Origin: Endocalyx cinctus
Taxonomy: Eukaryota > Ascomycota > Sordariomycetes > Amphisphaeriales > Apiosporaceae
Reading direction: 5' to 3'
DNA: 64,000 nucleotides
NCBI GenBank assembly: GCA_001600455.1
Contig: BCKC01000010.1
Span: 378,144-442,143, forward strand
Shown: piece after piece, positions 9,896 through 22,615 of the stretch
How positions within the stretch are numbered: position 1 is the stretch's first letter
Layout: every line of letters begins with the position of its first letter
Translations under genes and position numbers: made by a program
Notes under the pieces: generated by a model
Databases searched by the model: none
What the model was told of the DNA's origin: nothing
What the model saw: the letters and a program-made list of their open reading frames with translations, nothing else

Positions 9896-12800
9896 GGTAT
9901 GTGATTTGATAAGATAGATGCGCGAAGAAAACAGATAAGTGATAAAGATTTAGAGGATAATCAATGTCAAAACATCTTGAGAAAAAAAAAAGATAAAGAT
10001 ATCAAAGTAGAGAGAGAGGAGGGGGAGGGAGAATAAGTGTAAATAGCAAAGAAGTCCCAAGATCTTCTATATTAGTATTACGAGACAAGGATGCAATTTA
10101 AAGTTTAAATAGGAAAGAGTATAAGTGAGACGATTTGATTTGGGTAAGTGGGGTGGAGTAAAAAGTATGCGAGTGGGAGGAATGGGTATTCGAGTTTCAC
10201 GGTTGATAATGGCGATCTGATTTAATCGTGTTTAAAGAAGGGCAAAAAAAGGTAAAGGAGTTAGAGAGGGAAAAAAAAGCATGGAAAGAAAAATAGAGAA
10301 ACGTTTCGAATTAATGTAATAATGCATGTGCGTAGTGTAATATAATAAGATGAGGTGAGGCTAACCTCCTAGAAATTGGTTCAACCATCTTTATGAAGTT
10401 GATAATCATAAAAATAAATAAAAATAAGAATACCAATTTTTATTACACCAATGAAAAAAATAGGATGTCAGACTGGAGGCGCATCGCCCCGTGCCGTCAA
10501 GAAGAATAATAAAGAATAAATCAAAGAAAACATGGGGCTTGTAACGATAGGGGGAATTTGTGTACCGGTATGGAAAAGTAGTAATGATTATGGGGTGAAA
10601 CCGTCTAACATAAGCAGTCAAAATGAGATATGACGAACCGGCCAGGTGGTCAGCGTGGGGGAAGATGACTGGGGGATAAGAGGAGAAAAAAAAAAAAAGG
10701 CACGACGAATCTAGGTTTCTCCTTTTTCCTTGTTCACTTGAGAAAACCTAAACTTGAGGCGGTGAAGGGATCTGAATAAATGGGTGTACAGTAGTAAATG
10801 GGTGTGCACAACAATGATAATGTAGCATTTCCTCATCCAGCTGTAAGTTGTCGTAAAAAAAGAAAAGATCTCATAGGACGAATAAAAACAAAAGGGAAAT
10901 GCAGGTCAGACAACCTATATTGAACGAAATTGATAAGGCAAGTAAGAAGAGCGGAAATAGCCCTAAGGAAACAGGGTAATAATAGGGAATAGGTAATAAT
11001 TGGCGATGTATGTGTGTATCTCATGTAATGTGTACATCTTTCTCCAAATCTCATAGGAATAGAAATTCTTGTGTAGTCCTTATTGTTGTTGTTGGTGGTG
11101 TTACTTACTATGGACGTCATGACGTTGCAGTTAGGCTCCGTCTGTCAAGGGGGGATATCTGATCCCGATTTGGAGTTTTGACTCGTAATCAAAATCTACC
11201 AACTGCTTTCCCGGCAGTTTGGTCTCTGCTTATCGTATCAGGAAAGGAAGGATAAAAAAGAAAGAAGGAGAAAAAAAAAAGAATTCGATCTTCCACACCC
11301 CGTACCGGCGGGATATTCCCTTCTGTCTTGTTTTTTTTTTTTATTCAAGTTCTCCTTCTGCTTCGTCTTCGTTTCTCGGTCTTTTCTTATTCGGGTTTTC
11401 TCGTTTCATTTGATACGAAACGTATATTATAACCAATCCACCTCAAATCCCTGCGAATAATAGTTTCTCCGACAGGGTCTTGTTACTATTCTCGTACTTA
11501 TTCCTGGTTGTAAGTTTTGATATTTTCTAATTCTTTTTTTTTCCCTGGCTGCAAGGTTTTCCGTGCTATTGGTACTCTAAGACCACCGTGGGGGTTTCCT
11601 GTACCGTTGCAACTTTCAAACAAAAAGATGGGATACTGAATAGTAAAATCGGTCGAATATCCGGTCAAGGAAGGTATGTAACTGTAGATAAACTACCAGA
11701 TGTAAACGGAGCAGATGCCGGGGGGCGGTGTGACGTCGATGAGAGAGTGTGTGTCGAGTTGTTCAATCGTTTTATATGAATAGAGCAAAAAAAAGAAGAA
11801 AGAAAAAAAGATCGTCCTCGAAAAAATAGCGAATAGAGAGAGGATTTTCCCAGATTTGGGTATATATACGCGTCTATCTGTTCGATCGAAAAGATAAGGA
11901 TCTGGATATATCGAATGATTGCTCGTTGGCGGATTGCTAGCTTTTGATGCTGGATCCCATTCAGGCTTCGACAGTGAGCAACAGGTATTTTCTCTTTCTT
12001 AGTCCTTTAATTATCGCCAATCGGATGTCCTCCTTTTTCCAGTTAGATACTTTGGGGTATTACGGTTATAATATTAATGCGGGATTAGGTATCGTGAATC
12101 TTTTCTGTGATTAAAAACGAGGGGTGAAGAAGGAGAAGCAAAACCCCCAAATTATTACTTTTGACTTCAAACAATAAAAAGCAGAGTAAAAAGAAAAAGA
12201 TGAAACGACAGTGGATAATTTACATATTCATGATTCTGAGCAGATCATCGTTCTTCTCTTACAATTATTACTATTATTATTATCTCTTCATATATATATC
12301 GAAGAAAAGAAAATAGAAGAAGTGTCTGTAGGAGAGTGGGAGAGAGAGAAAGGTAAAAGAAAAAAAAATATTGATAGTGGAACTAAGGTTAAAGTATTAA
12401 GCTGGTAAGTATATAATTTTTTTTTTATCCTTCTCCTACTCGGCGTCACCTCCGAGTCAAAGCGGGTAATTATTTATTTACCTCTTTTACACGAGATGCC
12501 GGAGATTTTTATGAGAGTAAATTTCTTAAGCACGTATTATAATTATTATTATTATTTCGGAAGATATGGTTGGTCGAATACATCCGACCAGAGGACCAAA
12601 GAGGGACGAATCCACGATGGTGTCATGTAATAATAAGTGGATGGGTTTGTCAGAGAAAAAGGTGTGGGTGGGAACCGACAGCAACTCCCCGAACTCGCAT
12701 CTTCGGGTGCTTCAGCCGGTAACTTTGTATGCTTTTTCGCTGATTCAAGCACACTTTACTATGTACTTAAGTACATATATAAGCAAAAGAGCCCAATCGA

Positions 12801-13509
12801 CAAGGGGATGAAGAGGACAGGGGGGGATAAGATGTATACTACATTATATTAAACCTTGTACCGTAGAGGATTTCTAGAAGAATCATGATATCTGTGTTAT
12901 ATCATCGACGCAGCGTTGCCGACCCTAGAAAGCTAGCGTAGGTGAGAAGAACAAGGAATCCCCTCCCCTCCCCCCTTCCCCCTCAGCCCCTAAACGGTTG
13001 GGTACCCGCCTTAAGTCAGTGTACATATACACTACTACGTACTAAGTATATCCAATAATACAGCTACATATACGCTACTACTACCTAATGTACGGTAGGT
13101 TAGTGTACATAATACATCCACTACACTACACTATAATGAGTATCCACCTGTCGCGTGTCGGGTTAAAAGGCCGATGCTAGATCCCTAAAGATTCTCAAGT
13201 TTGATTGGTTCATTGTCCTATTACTAGAGCATGTACCTGGCCCTAAATATGACCTTGTATTTTACTGAGGTCCTTAAAACATTTTGTCCCCGTGAATTAA
13301 AAAAAAAAAAAAAAATGAAGTCTAGCCCAGGGGAGGGGGGAGAAAGGAAGAATATCTATACGTATGGACACTGCTAAGAGTAGAGAGACGTCTATTCAGT
13401 AGTATGGAATATAGTAAATACTGCGAAGTATTAAGTATATGAAAGTAGTAACAATTCCAGGTTACATATAAATGCTTTATGCGTATGCGTAAGATCAAAG
13501 ATTGCTTGT

Positions 13510-13519
13510 TACCTAGGTA
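13510..13519. repeat. dispersed palindrome TACCTAGGTA (copy 1 of 8)
   Basis: Exact 10-bp palindrome. Other exact copies are at 28898-28907, 29146-29155, 29158-29167, 54256-54265, 54986-54995, 55010-55019 and 58004-58013. All lie outside coding exons. Confidence 0.9.
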
Positions 13520-16309
13520 GTGACTCGAAACGTTTACCCACCGCGCAAGTGTAGTATAGTTTGCAGATCGTCAAATTAAAAAGAAAAAGGGAAAAAAGAA
13601 ATAGGGAGGGAAATGAAAATATATATATATAACCGAAAAATATTTTCATAATAAACAAGATGGTATTACACTACAATTAGATTCTGACTCGTTTACATAT
13701 ACACATGTGATTTCGAGGGGTACAGACCTCATGGAGGTCACTTGTAGTTTCTTACGTTTTTTTTTTCTCGGGCTCATTAGACACAAACAAATAATCACAT
13801 GCGACAAGGATTCAAGTCGAATGAGAACGTGATGATCTTTTCAATATATGCGCCGCTGAAGATGACGAGGCTTACGCCGTACACGAAAAAATACCACACG
13901 CTAATATAAGCAATGCAGCCTGGGCCAATAACCGATACGACCTACAGAAAACAATAAAAAGTGCATTTGCCTTTATCTAGCATAGATCAGGGCCAATGTT
14001 CGGAGCGGCTTCCGTGGAACGTGCAACGAACGTGCGTCTTCCCTAAATGTATACTAGGTAGTGTATACCAGAATGATTTGTGATACGATTTCAACGCCTC
14101 TTGTTTTAGATATTGATAGTCATCGCGATGAATCTAGCTTGTTCACGGAAGAAATAGTACATGATCAGAAGTTTTCATGCTCCATTACCACCTTACGCTT
14201 TACTTTCATATACTACCAAAAGTGCGCTTTGAATACGTGGGCGGTTGCACGGATAGCATTTCCTAGTGCAGCAGGAAAAAATGAGATGTTATGTACGTTC
14301 TGTAGTGTACGCTAGGATTCAGATATCACCGTCCCAAGAAACGGTCAACATCGGTTCGGGTCAACATGGTGATGTTACCCTGTGAGCTTGTCGGTTCGGT
14401 CGTAGGTCTGTGACAGGTATACACTGACCGCGCCAGTCACCTTTACTCACCTTAAGATCTCACGGGCATTGCGTACACGTAAGATGCGGTTGCTTCTTTT
14501 TTTTTTTCTTTTTTTTGTCCCCTCGACAGTGAGTGAGACGTATCAATCATCCCGGCAGTCAGGAATAAATCCTGGCGCTGCCTGGGTAAATTTTACAATT
14601 TTCGGTTCAATCTTGGACCGATCTATCAGTTTACACTAATTTCGTTATCATTTATCGTTCTTGGCATCGTTCGTATCCGCTCGTCAGTGACAATTTTAAA
14701 TATCAGAATCAGAGTTTATCCTCAATCAACATTGCTACCTAAAGGCAAGGGGTAAAAAGGTGAAAATGTAGTAACAAGAATACGTATAATATATTGGGCA
14801 CGTACGTACGAATAGTGTACATAGTACTAGGTAGGTAACAAATAATACAGCCGCGTTAGAACCTGCGTTAACTGGTTTCAGACACTTGACACTTTTCCTA
14901 TATCTGCTGAGCAATTTATTTACATTTTACAAGCTCAGCTTAATTTAAATTTAGACCTGATTGACGTAAGTTTCATGTACACTCATATTTTCACAGGGCT
15001 CCTGGGCTGCTGGGTTCAGCTTAAATAAATAATTCATTACACCAACGACTCCTTGTCCATGTTCATATCCATCCATATCCACGTCCCACATCCGAGTTAA
15101 GAGTATCAAATTTCCAGACTATTCCATGACGATGATGATAATAATAATAATACATTACTAGTATGTAGTACTCCGTATATTATGCGTATATTAGTAGAGT
15201 TCTATAACCATATCTATAACTACACTATTATTATTGCGCTGCATACGTAGATCAGGAACTAGACTTGGCCGTTTCTTTGAGCTTTTGGGCTCATCCTGGG
15301 CTCCCTGGCTGCCTGGTAAGACCATAGTAGAAGTAAAGCTTAAGGGGTTTACCGTTTACAGACACTGAGCCACCCGCATGATTCTGCTATGGCCGTATTC
15401 TCTCTCAAACAGGAAAAACAAAACATATGTTTTTCTTTTTCTTTTCGCGTTCTATATTCATAACCGTATACTATACTATTATATATGTGCACAGAGTGAA
15501 AATACCGACACGTCCATCATATTACTACAGGGGATTTTTGCTGTTTGAAATCCACGCATGTTACCAATACCAACACGAGTATATACATATACTACATAGT
15601 ATGTATGCACATTACTTGGTACATTACATTCATGCATCCCTGTTGAAGACATTACACTACCATTACCGTCCATCTTTGCCGCGATGCATCAATGCAGCAA
15701 GCATCTTGTACGCTATAATTACCCTTGACAGGTATCGAATTGCCTTATTCGGTAGGTACAGTGACAACTGCTACACCGGCTGGGCGGAATAGCGTCCGTG
15801 CTGACCTTCTTCTTAATACGTTCTTCAATCCTTTTTGGCGGCAAGGATTCTTTTATTATATCTTGTTCTATACGTTACCAGGATGCCTGTCTTTCTTACT
15901 TTTACACTCTATCTTCTTTGTCTCTCTTCTTCCTTGTCATTCTTGAAGTTGTACCTCGTGGCCCGTCAGGGATTCTCTCGAGGAAAAGAGTGCGGAAAAC
16001 GCGCACTTTCGACAATAACTCATTCCCGATGTCTTACCTAATTTTCTATAACATTACATGCCGAGATTATTCTGTACGCTGAGGTCATTTGATTATCTTT
16101 ATTAAATACACAGTAAGAGAAAAATCGTACCGAGATAACAAATGAATTCAGATGACGGTTCTGTGATGGGACTTTTGTCAGCCCGAGATTAATGCAAGCA
16201 AAGCAAACTTTAGTTGTTTGTGCCCGTACCATCTGTAAACCTTTACAGTAACTTCTTTTTTTAAGACATCGTGATTCGCAATGTCACAGTAAGGTCAAAT
16301 ACCTTCGAC

Positions 16310-16334
16310 TTTTTTTTTTTTTTTTTTTTTTTTT
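16310..16334. repeat. T25 homopolymer
   Basis: Uninterrupted run of 25 T in noncoding DNA. The length may be uncertain in the assembly. Confidence 0.9.
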
Positions 16335-19051
16335 AATAACCTCTTATACTACAATTAAAATGTTTAATAATTTCGCTCTTGCCGAATTATATTCGTTGCC
16401 GCTACTATTGACCAATACTATCAAGGTAGATACACGGTAAATCCAAAACTTTGGTTCCGATTCCGTCTTAATCCCCTCTATTACAAAAGGAGTCCTCCTG
16501 ATGTCTCTGACACTACTGTGTAAATCCTCAGCCTATCCCGTCCCCCGCAAAAAAAAAAAAAAAAAAAAAGACTGGTCGGCGTTATTGGGGGATTCTCACG
16601 TTGCCGCTTCTGGTAAATGCACCGGTATTCCGGGGTGCGTAAAGCGTTAGACACGTGCTAAGAGAGCGGCACGAAATGTAACCTCCAGCTTTTATCGGCC
16701 CGTGAAGGATTTCGTCGCCCATACTTTACTCGCAATGAATTTCCTATATATTTTGTAGAGTGGGAAGACAGGACTGAAATTACGGGTCGCTAGTATGCTT
16801 TTTCCTACCTCCCAATATTTACCCTTTTCATCCGTGACTTCAGCGTATTTGGACAAGAAGAAAAAAAAAAACATGACCAAGACAAACTTACTATTCGTAA
16901 AATTTACATGATCTTATCTTCTAGCATCTGCGTAGTAAACATAATGAAGCCTTGTGTAGTATAGACTCACGCATACTGCCTTGCTTACTTAGTTTGAACG
17001 CACGTAAATGGGAGACAGAGACATTCAGCTGCGTGACTGGCTCGGCTGAATGCATACATCACACGCGTCCAAGCCGCCAAGATGGATAGGAATAGCACCA
17101 AACATCTTATTCACCCGTTCTCAGATCCTGAGTGACGTTTCACTGGCTTTGATATGCATTTTACCGATCTCCGCATGTATAACATGAGACGACGACGGTG
17201 ACGACGCCAGCGTCGTTAAGCGTAACCAGGATTGATGGATTAATGGATTGATGGGGGGTGGATCACGCATGTACAAACAAAGAAAAACAAAATAAAAAGA
17301 GACCGAAACTAGGAGACCTTCCGCTCATTTCGATCAATCAATAAATGATCAAGAGTCTTCGATACAGAAAAAAAAGCATTGGACGTCTTGTCGAAGTTGG
17401 GAAATCCCCCAAGTTCAGCCGAGTCGGATCCATGTCCCGCATTATTCCTCCATTTCCCACGTGAAGGCTGAGACAAGCGAGCCGTTCCACTGCAGGGTGT
17501 CCCGAGGTCCCAGTAAAAAGAAGACTTCATGTGAAATACGTTGCATATTGTCCCAAACCCCAACCCAGCTGCTTCCCGAAGAAAGAAAGAAAAATATCTT
17601 TTTCAGGAAATAAAAAAAAAGAGAGAACAGAATATATAAAGCCAAGCCCTGTCACATCATGCAAGATTTTTTCAAATCCTATGTATGCGCATGCAAACAC
17701 TATATGCATCCGCACAGATCGCGTGGCACTCGCATGGAAGCGTCCATAGGCCAGCAGCAGCTGGGACGAAACAAGACGGGACGATTTATGGAAAGACTTC
17801 ATCCCATATAGTTCGCTTCCCCAGATAATGTCTTGATGCGGTACCGTTTTTTTTTTTTTTAATTTGTGTTTCCATCTCATATGCAGCATACACCCTCCAT
17901 CCTCGGTCCGTAGTTCTTTTTTTTTTTCTGGGCTACTCTGCCTCTCGACCATGTTCTAGCCCCCCTTGCCCCCCTGAAAAGGTAATGGCAAGTAAATAGG
18001 TATTTAAGTGAGTGGGTGTCACCTAGTAGTATTACTACTTCTCGACGACAATTTAGCCGAAGTCAAATCTTTTTATCTCCTTTTTTGTCACCAATCGCCG
18101 AATCGGGGGAAGGGTAACTCTTGGGCGTCTACCTTTTTAGGAAATTGAAAGGGAAAAGGAAAATGCAACGGCACGGATAGGGCGGACACGTGCAGACACT
18201 TACCGCACAGAAAAGGGAAATGGGAGGACCAGGGAGGTAGGTAGGCAGACCACCCACCCCCCTTTCTCTTTTTGTTCTTTTTTTGACGTGCATATGCGGC
18301 CCGTCTTATCCTCGTCGCATCGATTTATCTAACCTACATCTTGTCTCTTGGGGTATTAAGCATGTGGTCTAGTGTAGTGTATTATACTATAGTGTAGCGT
18401 TGCGTTTCTTCATGCAAGATACCGACGTGGGTAGTTGGCCTCTCGCTTAAGCAGTTCAGACACTCGTTTAAAAAAAAATCAGAGCTGCCAAATCCGGAGG
18501 ATTCGGGGATTCAAGCTCCTTGTGGGCCTTTTCTTCCCTTCTTCTTGGCTCCTGTCTTGGTAACATAACTGATAATCAGGCAAGGATGGCTAGATAGACC
18601 GCCTTGTGCTATGATGATCGAGGATAAGTCTTAAGGATTTATTTCTAATTATTCCTTGGTGATTGTAGGATAGGATCTGATACGAAGCTCTAGGTTATTG
18701 GGAACACGTGATATACTGTGATAGTAAAATATGGATATGATGGATTAGCTAGGGATACACATGGTAGTCGGCATATATTGGCTGCTGTACACAAGTTGAG
18801 CACGGTATGAAGAGTTAGTTTTGGAAGAAAAGAAAGTTTGTAATAATATCATCATAGATATATCGTCTTTAGAGGCATTCTAGTATACTTGTATCTATGA
18901 CCAAATAATTGAATTATCATGCGTGTGACAACCTATCAATAGTAAACAATATCAACAACCGTCAGAGGAAAACATGTAAACTCCATGTACACCATCACTC
19001 ACTCGCCCCTTTCTCATCCACCCACCATGACGAGGTAAAAAAAAAAACATA

Positions 19052-19963
19052 CTAAAAAAAGTGCGTCTTCGGCCTCTCCAGCACCTCCCCTTCGAGTTCA
19101 ATATCGACCTTCTCATTATAGAAGCACAACAAACCCGCAATAGCGGCGCATTCAACGGTGGGAGTCTTATAAAACCAGACGATATCGTTGAACGTCTTTT
19201 TCCTTTCCCCGCCGTCCTCCCCTCCACTCGGTAAGACGACGTCGTAGTATTCGGCCCACCCTTTATACGGGCAAGCGGTCTCGGTGCGCCTCTCGCTAGG
19301 CCTCAGAAGCGACCAGTCGACGACGCTCGTCGGCGCCAGGTAGTAGCGGGTCGGCAGGCCGGTTTCGTACAGGTGGAAGGAGAACTGGGCCGACGCGAGC
19401 GTCGTCCCTGCCAGGGAGACGACGACCCGCCGCGACGACGGGATCACGTCCACCCGTCGGAACGGGTCCTTCGGGTGCACGTAGATGCGCGCGTCCTCCT
19501 CGTACCACGAGAGCAGTCGCTCGTCCGCGCCGAACTCGACCCGGACCATATCCCGAAGAGGTTTCACGGAACGGGGAGCATTATTTTTATCGTCGTCGTC
19601 GTCGTTCTTTTCTTTCGAAGAAGAAGACGACGACGACGACGATAAATCCGATCCGAAGATCAGGACCCGGTCGTTCACCTCGTTACCTTCGCCCCGGAGC
19701 CAGCCGATCCGGAACCTGCCCCGAGGGTCCGCGTCCGCTTCGAAAGGGGACGGCTCCAAGAATCGGAAATCCCGGACCGGGATGTAGTAATAAGGGTAGA
19801 AGGGATGCTCCCAGACGTAGAGAGCCGAGGTCGTGTCGGCGATCCATACGCCGGCGAAGAGTATCCGGATGCGCTTCTGCGTTGGGAGGGTTTTGACGGG
19901 TCTCTCGTCCAGGAGCTTCCCTGCTAACTCTAGAAGATTGGGACGAGCTTTGGGATTCGCCAT
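19052..19963 (-). CDS. tandem DUF427-domain protein
   Basis: Single exon, 303 residues. Two DUF427 (beta-fold) copies can be read. The first is about residues 28-100 (FAGVWIADTTSALYVWEHPFYP), the second about 175-295 (VVVSLAGTTLA, then ETGLPTRYYL, CPYKGWAEYYDV, TPTVECAAIAGLLCFYNEKVD). The ETGLPTRYY and CPYKG motifs are family hallmarks. The biochemical role of DUF427 proteins is not established. Between the copies is a low-complexity insert with nine serines (108-116) and five aspartates (121-125), encoded by codon repeats that form a perfect inverted repeat in DNA. GC content is clearly higher than in flanking DNA. The next gene, a minus-strand phosphatase, is more than 1 kb away, so no operon-like link is implied. 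Confidence 0.85.
   Translation of the reverse strand: MANPKARPNLLELAGKLLDERPVKTLPTQKRIRILFAGVWIADTTSALYVWEHPFYPYYYIPVRDFRFLEPSPFEADADPRGRFRIGWLRGEGNEVNDRVLIFGSDLSSSSSSSSSKEKNDDDDDKNNAPRSVKPLRDMVRVEFGADERLLSWYEEDARIYVHPKDPFRRVDVIPSSRRVVVSLAGTTLASAQFSFHLYETGLPTRYYLAPTSVVDWSLLRPSERRTETACPYKGWAEYYDVVLPSGGEDGGERKKTFNDIVWFYKTPTVECAAIAGLLCFYNEKVDIELEGEVLERPKTHFF
19586..19646. repeat. perfect 20-bp inverted repeat (hairpin) inside a coding exon
   Basis: Left arm 19586-19605 and right arm 19627-19646 are perfect reverse complements, separated by 21 bp. Each arm is TTTAT plus five TCG-type repeats, or its complement. On the sense (minus) strand one arm encodes most of the Ser run and the other the Asp run of the DUF427 protein. 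Confidence 0.95.
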
Positions 19964-21081
19964 GATGAGATTTTCTAAATCCGATTACTTTTCTTCGGAC
20001 GCTTCTCACGTTGATGAGTCAGTGTAACTGAGTTATCACGCGACGTAAGGGGACTCGGGCTAATTTGCTGAATGAATCGTTGTTTGTTATTTCCTGCAGG
20101 GATGTATCTGGCTTCGTTGATAGTATCGGCGTAATCAAACAATGTGCTACCCAAACTGCCAAAGTACTATTTTTTTAATCACCGGACTGTTCGGTAGCTG
20201 ACCAGAGGCTCTTCGCTCCAACCTAGCATGAAATAGTCGAGTTACTCAGAGAATATTTGTCAATGTTGTCAGGATATCTCTTATTGTATACAAGGTGCAC
20301 GTGGATGAACTTATGTCATAGATACGTCCACGGACGAGACATTCGAGCGGGGATCTAAACCTTCGATAATTATGCAAATGGCAGAACCATCCAATCGGCA
20401 GTCCCTCGGCGAGCCTCGCACATTTTCTAGAGTTCTTCAACGTGTATTATTTGCAACTACTTGCTCTATGTGGATTTGAAATTTGATCTTTCTTTTGCCT
20501 GCAAAACTATAATAATGTGATGACAAGTAAAGAAAAGAAAAAAAAGGGGGTATCTCAATGCAATACACCTTCGACCTTTTTGTCGTCTGGTATAATCCTT
20601 CAATGCTTTCTATGCCTCTGGTAAAAACATTCCTTGAATAAGTACAAGGAAAATAAACAAAGGGAAATGTCGTATTCGACTCCATCCCGATTCCCAAAAA
20701 TGCGAAAACTTGCTCGCCCAACTGATGCCCTTGTTTCCCGAATGCACCAAATGTAAATGCTTGCTCAACTCTCCCATTCTATGCTCGCCCCCTTTATGCA
20801 AATGAAAACACATACGCTTCGCTCTGGCACTTTGCCATCCCCAATGAGTCGTCTGACATGAAACTTCTAAAAGAACGTCGTTCCATATTTACAGGAGCCC
20901 AACCGACAATTGGAAAGAAAGTCCTTGGTTCGTTCATCTAGCCTGGTGGGGGTATCGTTGAAAAGAACCCATCGGGGCTATGGTTCCATAAAACGCCGAG
21001 AAAATGCTGTAATGATGCAGTCGCGTCGACACGATGTCGCTCTCCACTAATATAGGACGTCTTTGATATATGGATTGTTTC
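19964..21081. other. intergenic: DUF427 promoter and phosphatase 3' UTR
   Basis: 1.1 kb between two minus-strand genes. It should contain the 3' UTR of the phosphatase (right side) and the promoter of the DUF427 gene (left side). Open frames at 20246-20813 (minus) show no coding features. Confidence 0.6.
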
Positions 21082-22615
21082 CTACGCCTCCACGAATGGA
21101 TCGTGGTCAAATTCTAGCCTCTTTGCGGCAGGTTCGTCGTCGACATCCTCGATGCCGTATTTCTCCATCCAACACTTGCGCAGTACCTGATAAATAAACA
21201 TATATTGTGGTTCGGCTTGGACCATCTGTCTGCGCTGCTCTCGAAGATGTCCGACCAAGTTGAATATAAGATCTTCACCACAGCCGGTGCCGCCATCGTA
21301 TTCTTCGTCGTAATTTATTAGATTGCCGGAGTTCACCTCGCGCATGAGGTTCTCCAACGCAATGAATGTACCACTCCTACCCACTCCGGCCGAACAGTGA
21401 ACAATTCGTGGGTTGTCTTCATTCGCATTCAGCTCTCGAGATAGTCGCATTAAGGCAAAAAAGCTGTCGATATCTTCGAGCGCAGGAACGCCAAAGTCAG
21501 GCCACTTGCGGTAGAGTAGGTGATAGATCGTCATGTCTTCGTCTCGACCGTGAATATGGAGATTAAGTTTACGTAGTTCGATGGCGCCTTCCATACTTTC
21601 TTCTAAGCTGACACATGTGAGAGTTGCTCGAAAGCCGTCTTCAAATTCATCATCTTCCCCAATCTCAAATGGTTCTGCGTCCGGGTTGTCGGGAAAGTAC
21701 GGATAACACTTTTCGACGCCCATCTCGACCGTCTCGGTCAGCATGACGATTACAGCGGGGCTCTGCAGTTGCTCCGAGACCATACGCCAGACATGCTCGC
21801 TAGTGATTGCTTTGGGACCCTGCATGGCAATATATCGCGAGGGAGGATGATCGTCGGGCTTCAGAGGCGATGGAACGACGATGGGGGAGGCGTTGATATA
21901 ATCTACTTGACCAGACGGTACTTGTAGCTTGACGCGATTGTTGGCCCACGGCTGTATATTTACATATCGATCGAGAATCTTAGTCTCCGGGTCGGTCATG
22001 CGAGCATACTTGAAGGATGGGCTTTTGTTCTGCATAGATTGTTGGGTACGGATACGTTCGACCCAAGTCAAGTCGTGAAATTTGGTTTCGATATCTGCGC
22101 AACGAAGGCAAATTCGAATTAGCAAGAAGTTTATACTAAACAAATGCGGGTTTCGTTAGATGAAAAGATTTCCACCTACCCTGGCGAGACAAATTTAAAA
22201 AGGATGGAATTTTAGGCTTCATTTTATCCACTTTCTTCCCTGTATCTTCCGCGGGCGAAACCGATCCGTTTTCATGCTCGAAAGTCCCGTCGGGCTTAAC
22301 GATAGCGGGCGAAGTTGGCATGGGCAGGGTAACGGGGGCAGGTGATCGGGCTCTCTTGTGAGCGGAGCGAAGATATTGAAGACTTCTGAAAGGCGCCTTC
22401 GAAGGACGTGATACGCCATGACTAGGGTTGCTATGGATAGAGTTTGGCGGCGTTGTGTCGGGCGCGGTGGTGATAACTAAAGCAGGAGAAGCTTCTCGTT
22501 GGACCGGGGATGTCAGGGTGGAATCATCGGACACTGTAATCGTTGGTGACACGGACTGAGCTTCTGCAGTAGACTTCTTAGTGCGCCTGAAGCGCGATGA
22601 TAGCTGATCCATCAT
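21082..22615 (-). CDS. classical protein tyrosine phosphatase
   Basis: Two exons, 22615-22180 and 22094-21082, give 482 residues. Residues 1-140 are Ser/Thr/Pro-rich and disordered. The catalytic domain (about 146-465) has all key elements: the substrate-loop region (KLQVPSGQVDYINAS), WPD loop with Asp345, P-loop HCSAGVGRSG with Cys379 and Arg385, and a Q-loop near Q435. It should hydrolyse phosphotyrosine in cytosolic or nuclear proteins. The closest characterised relatives are yeast Ptp1 and fission yeast Pyp phosphatases, which act on MAP kinases, but I cannot choose between them. The start is taken at MMDQLS; an in-frame ATG at 22774 would add 53 residues of poor coding character. The intron (85 nt) uses GTAGGT/CAG. 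The gene is divergent from LIG1. Confidence 0.92.

Larger units (their letters stand above)
9896..19051. other. 9.2 kb gene-free block
   Basis: No recognisable gene on either strand. Part of 9896-12500 may be leader or promoter of LST7. There are long A/T homopolymers (for example T25 at 16310-16334), AT-rich stretches and GTAC/TAGTAC-rich words. Open frames of 60-140 codons occur but are biased by polyPhe/polyLys runs. Two weak signals are reported as findings: a UTR-like intron at 11510-11555 and a membrane-segment-like mini-exon at 13795-13941 (minus). No transposase, reverse transcriptase or inverted-repeat element is visible. Confidence 0.55.

Noticed and set aside
15427..15792. 121-codon plus-strand frame rich in Phe, Tyr and His
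   Set aside because: Composition follows T-rich noncoding DNA; no recognisable protein pattern.
17527..17952. 141-codon minus-strand frame in the gene-free block
   Set aside because: Begins with homopolymer-derived Lys runs and has no family features.
18490..18525. Possible tRNA B-box near GGATTCAAGCTCC
   Set aside because: No matching A box or acceptor stem at the right distance.
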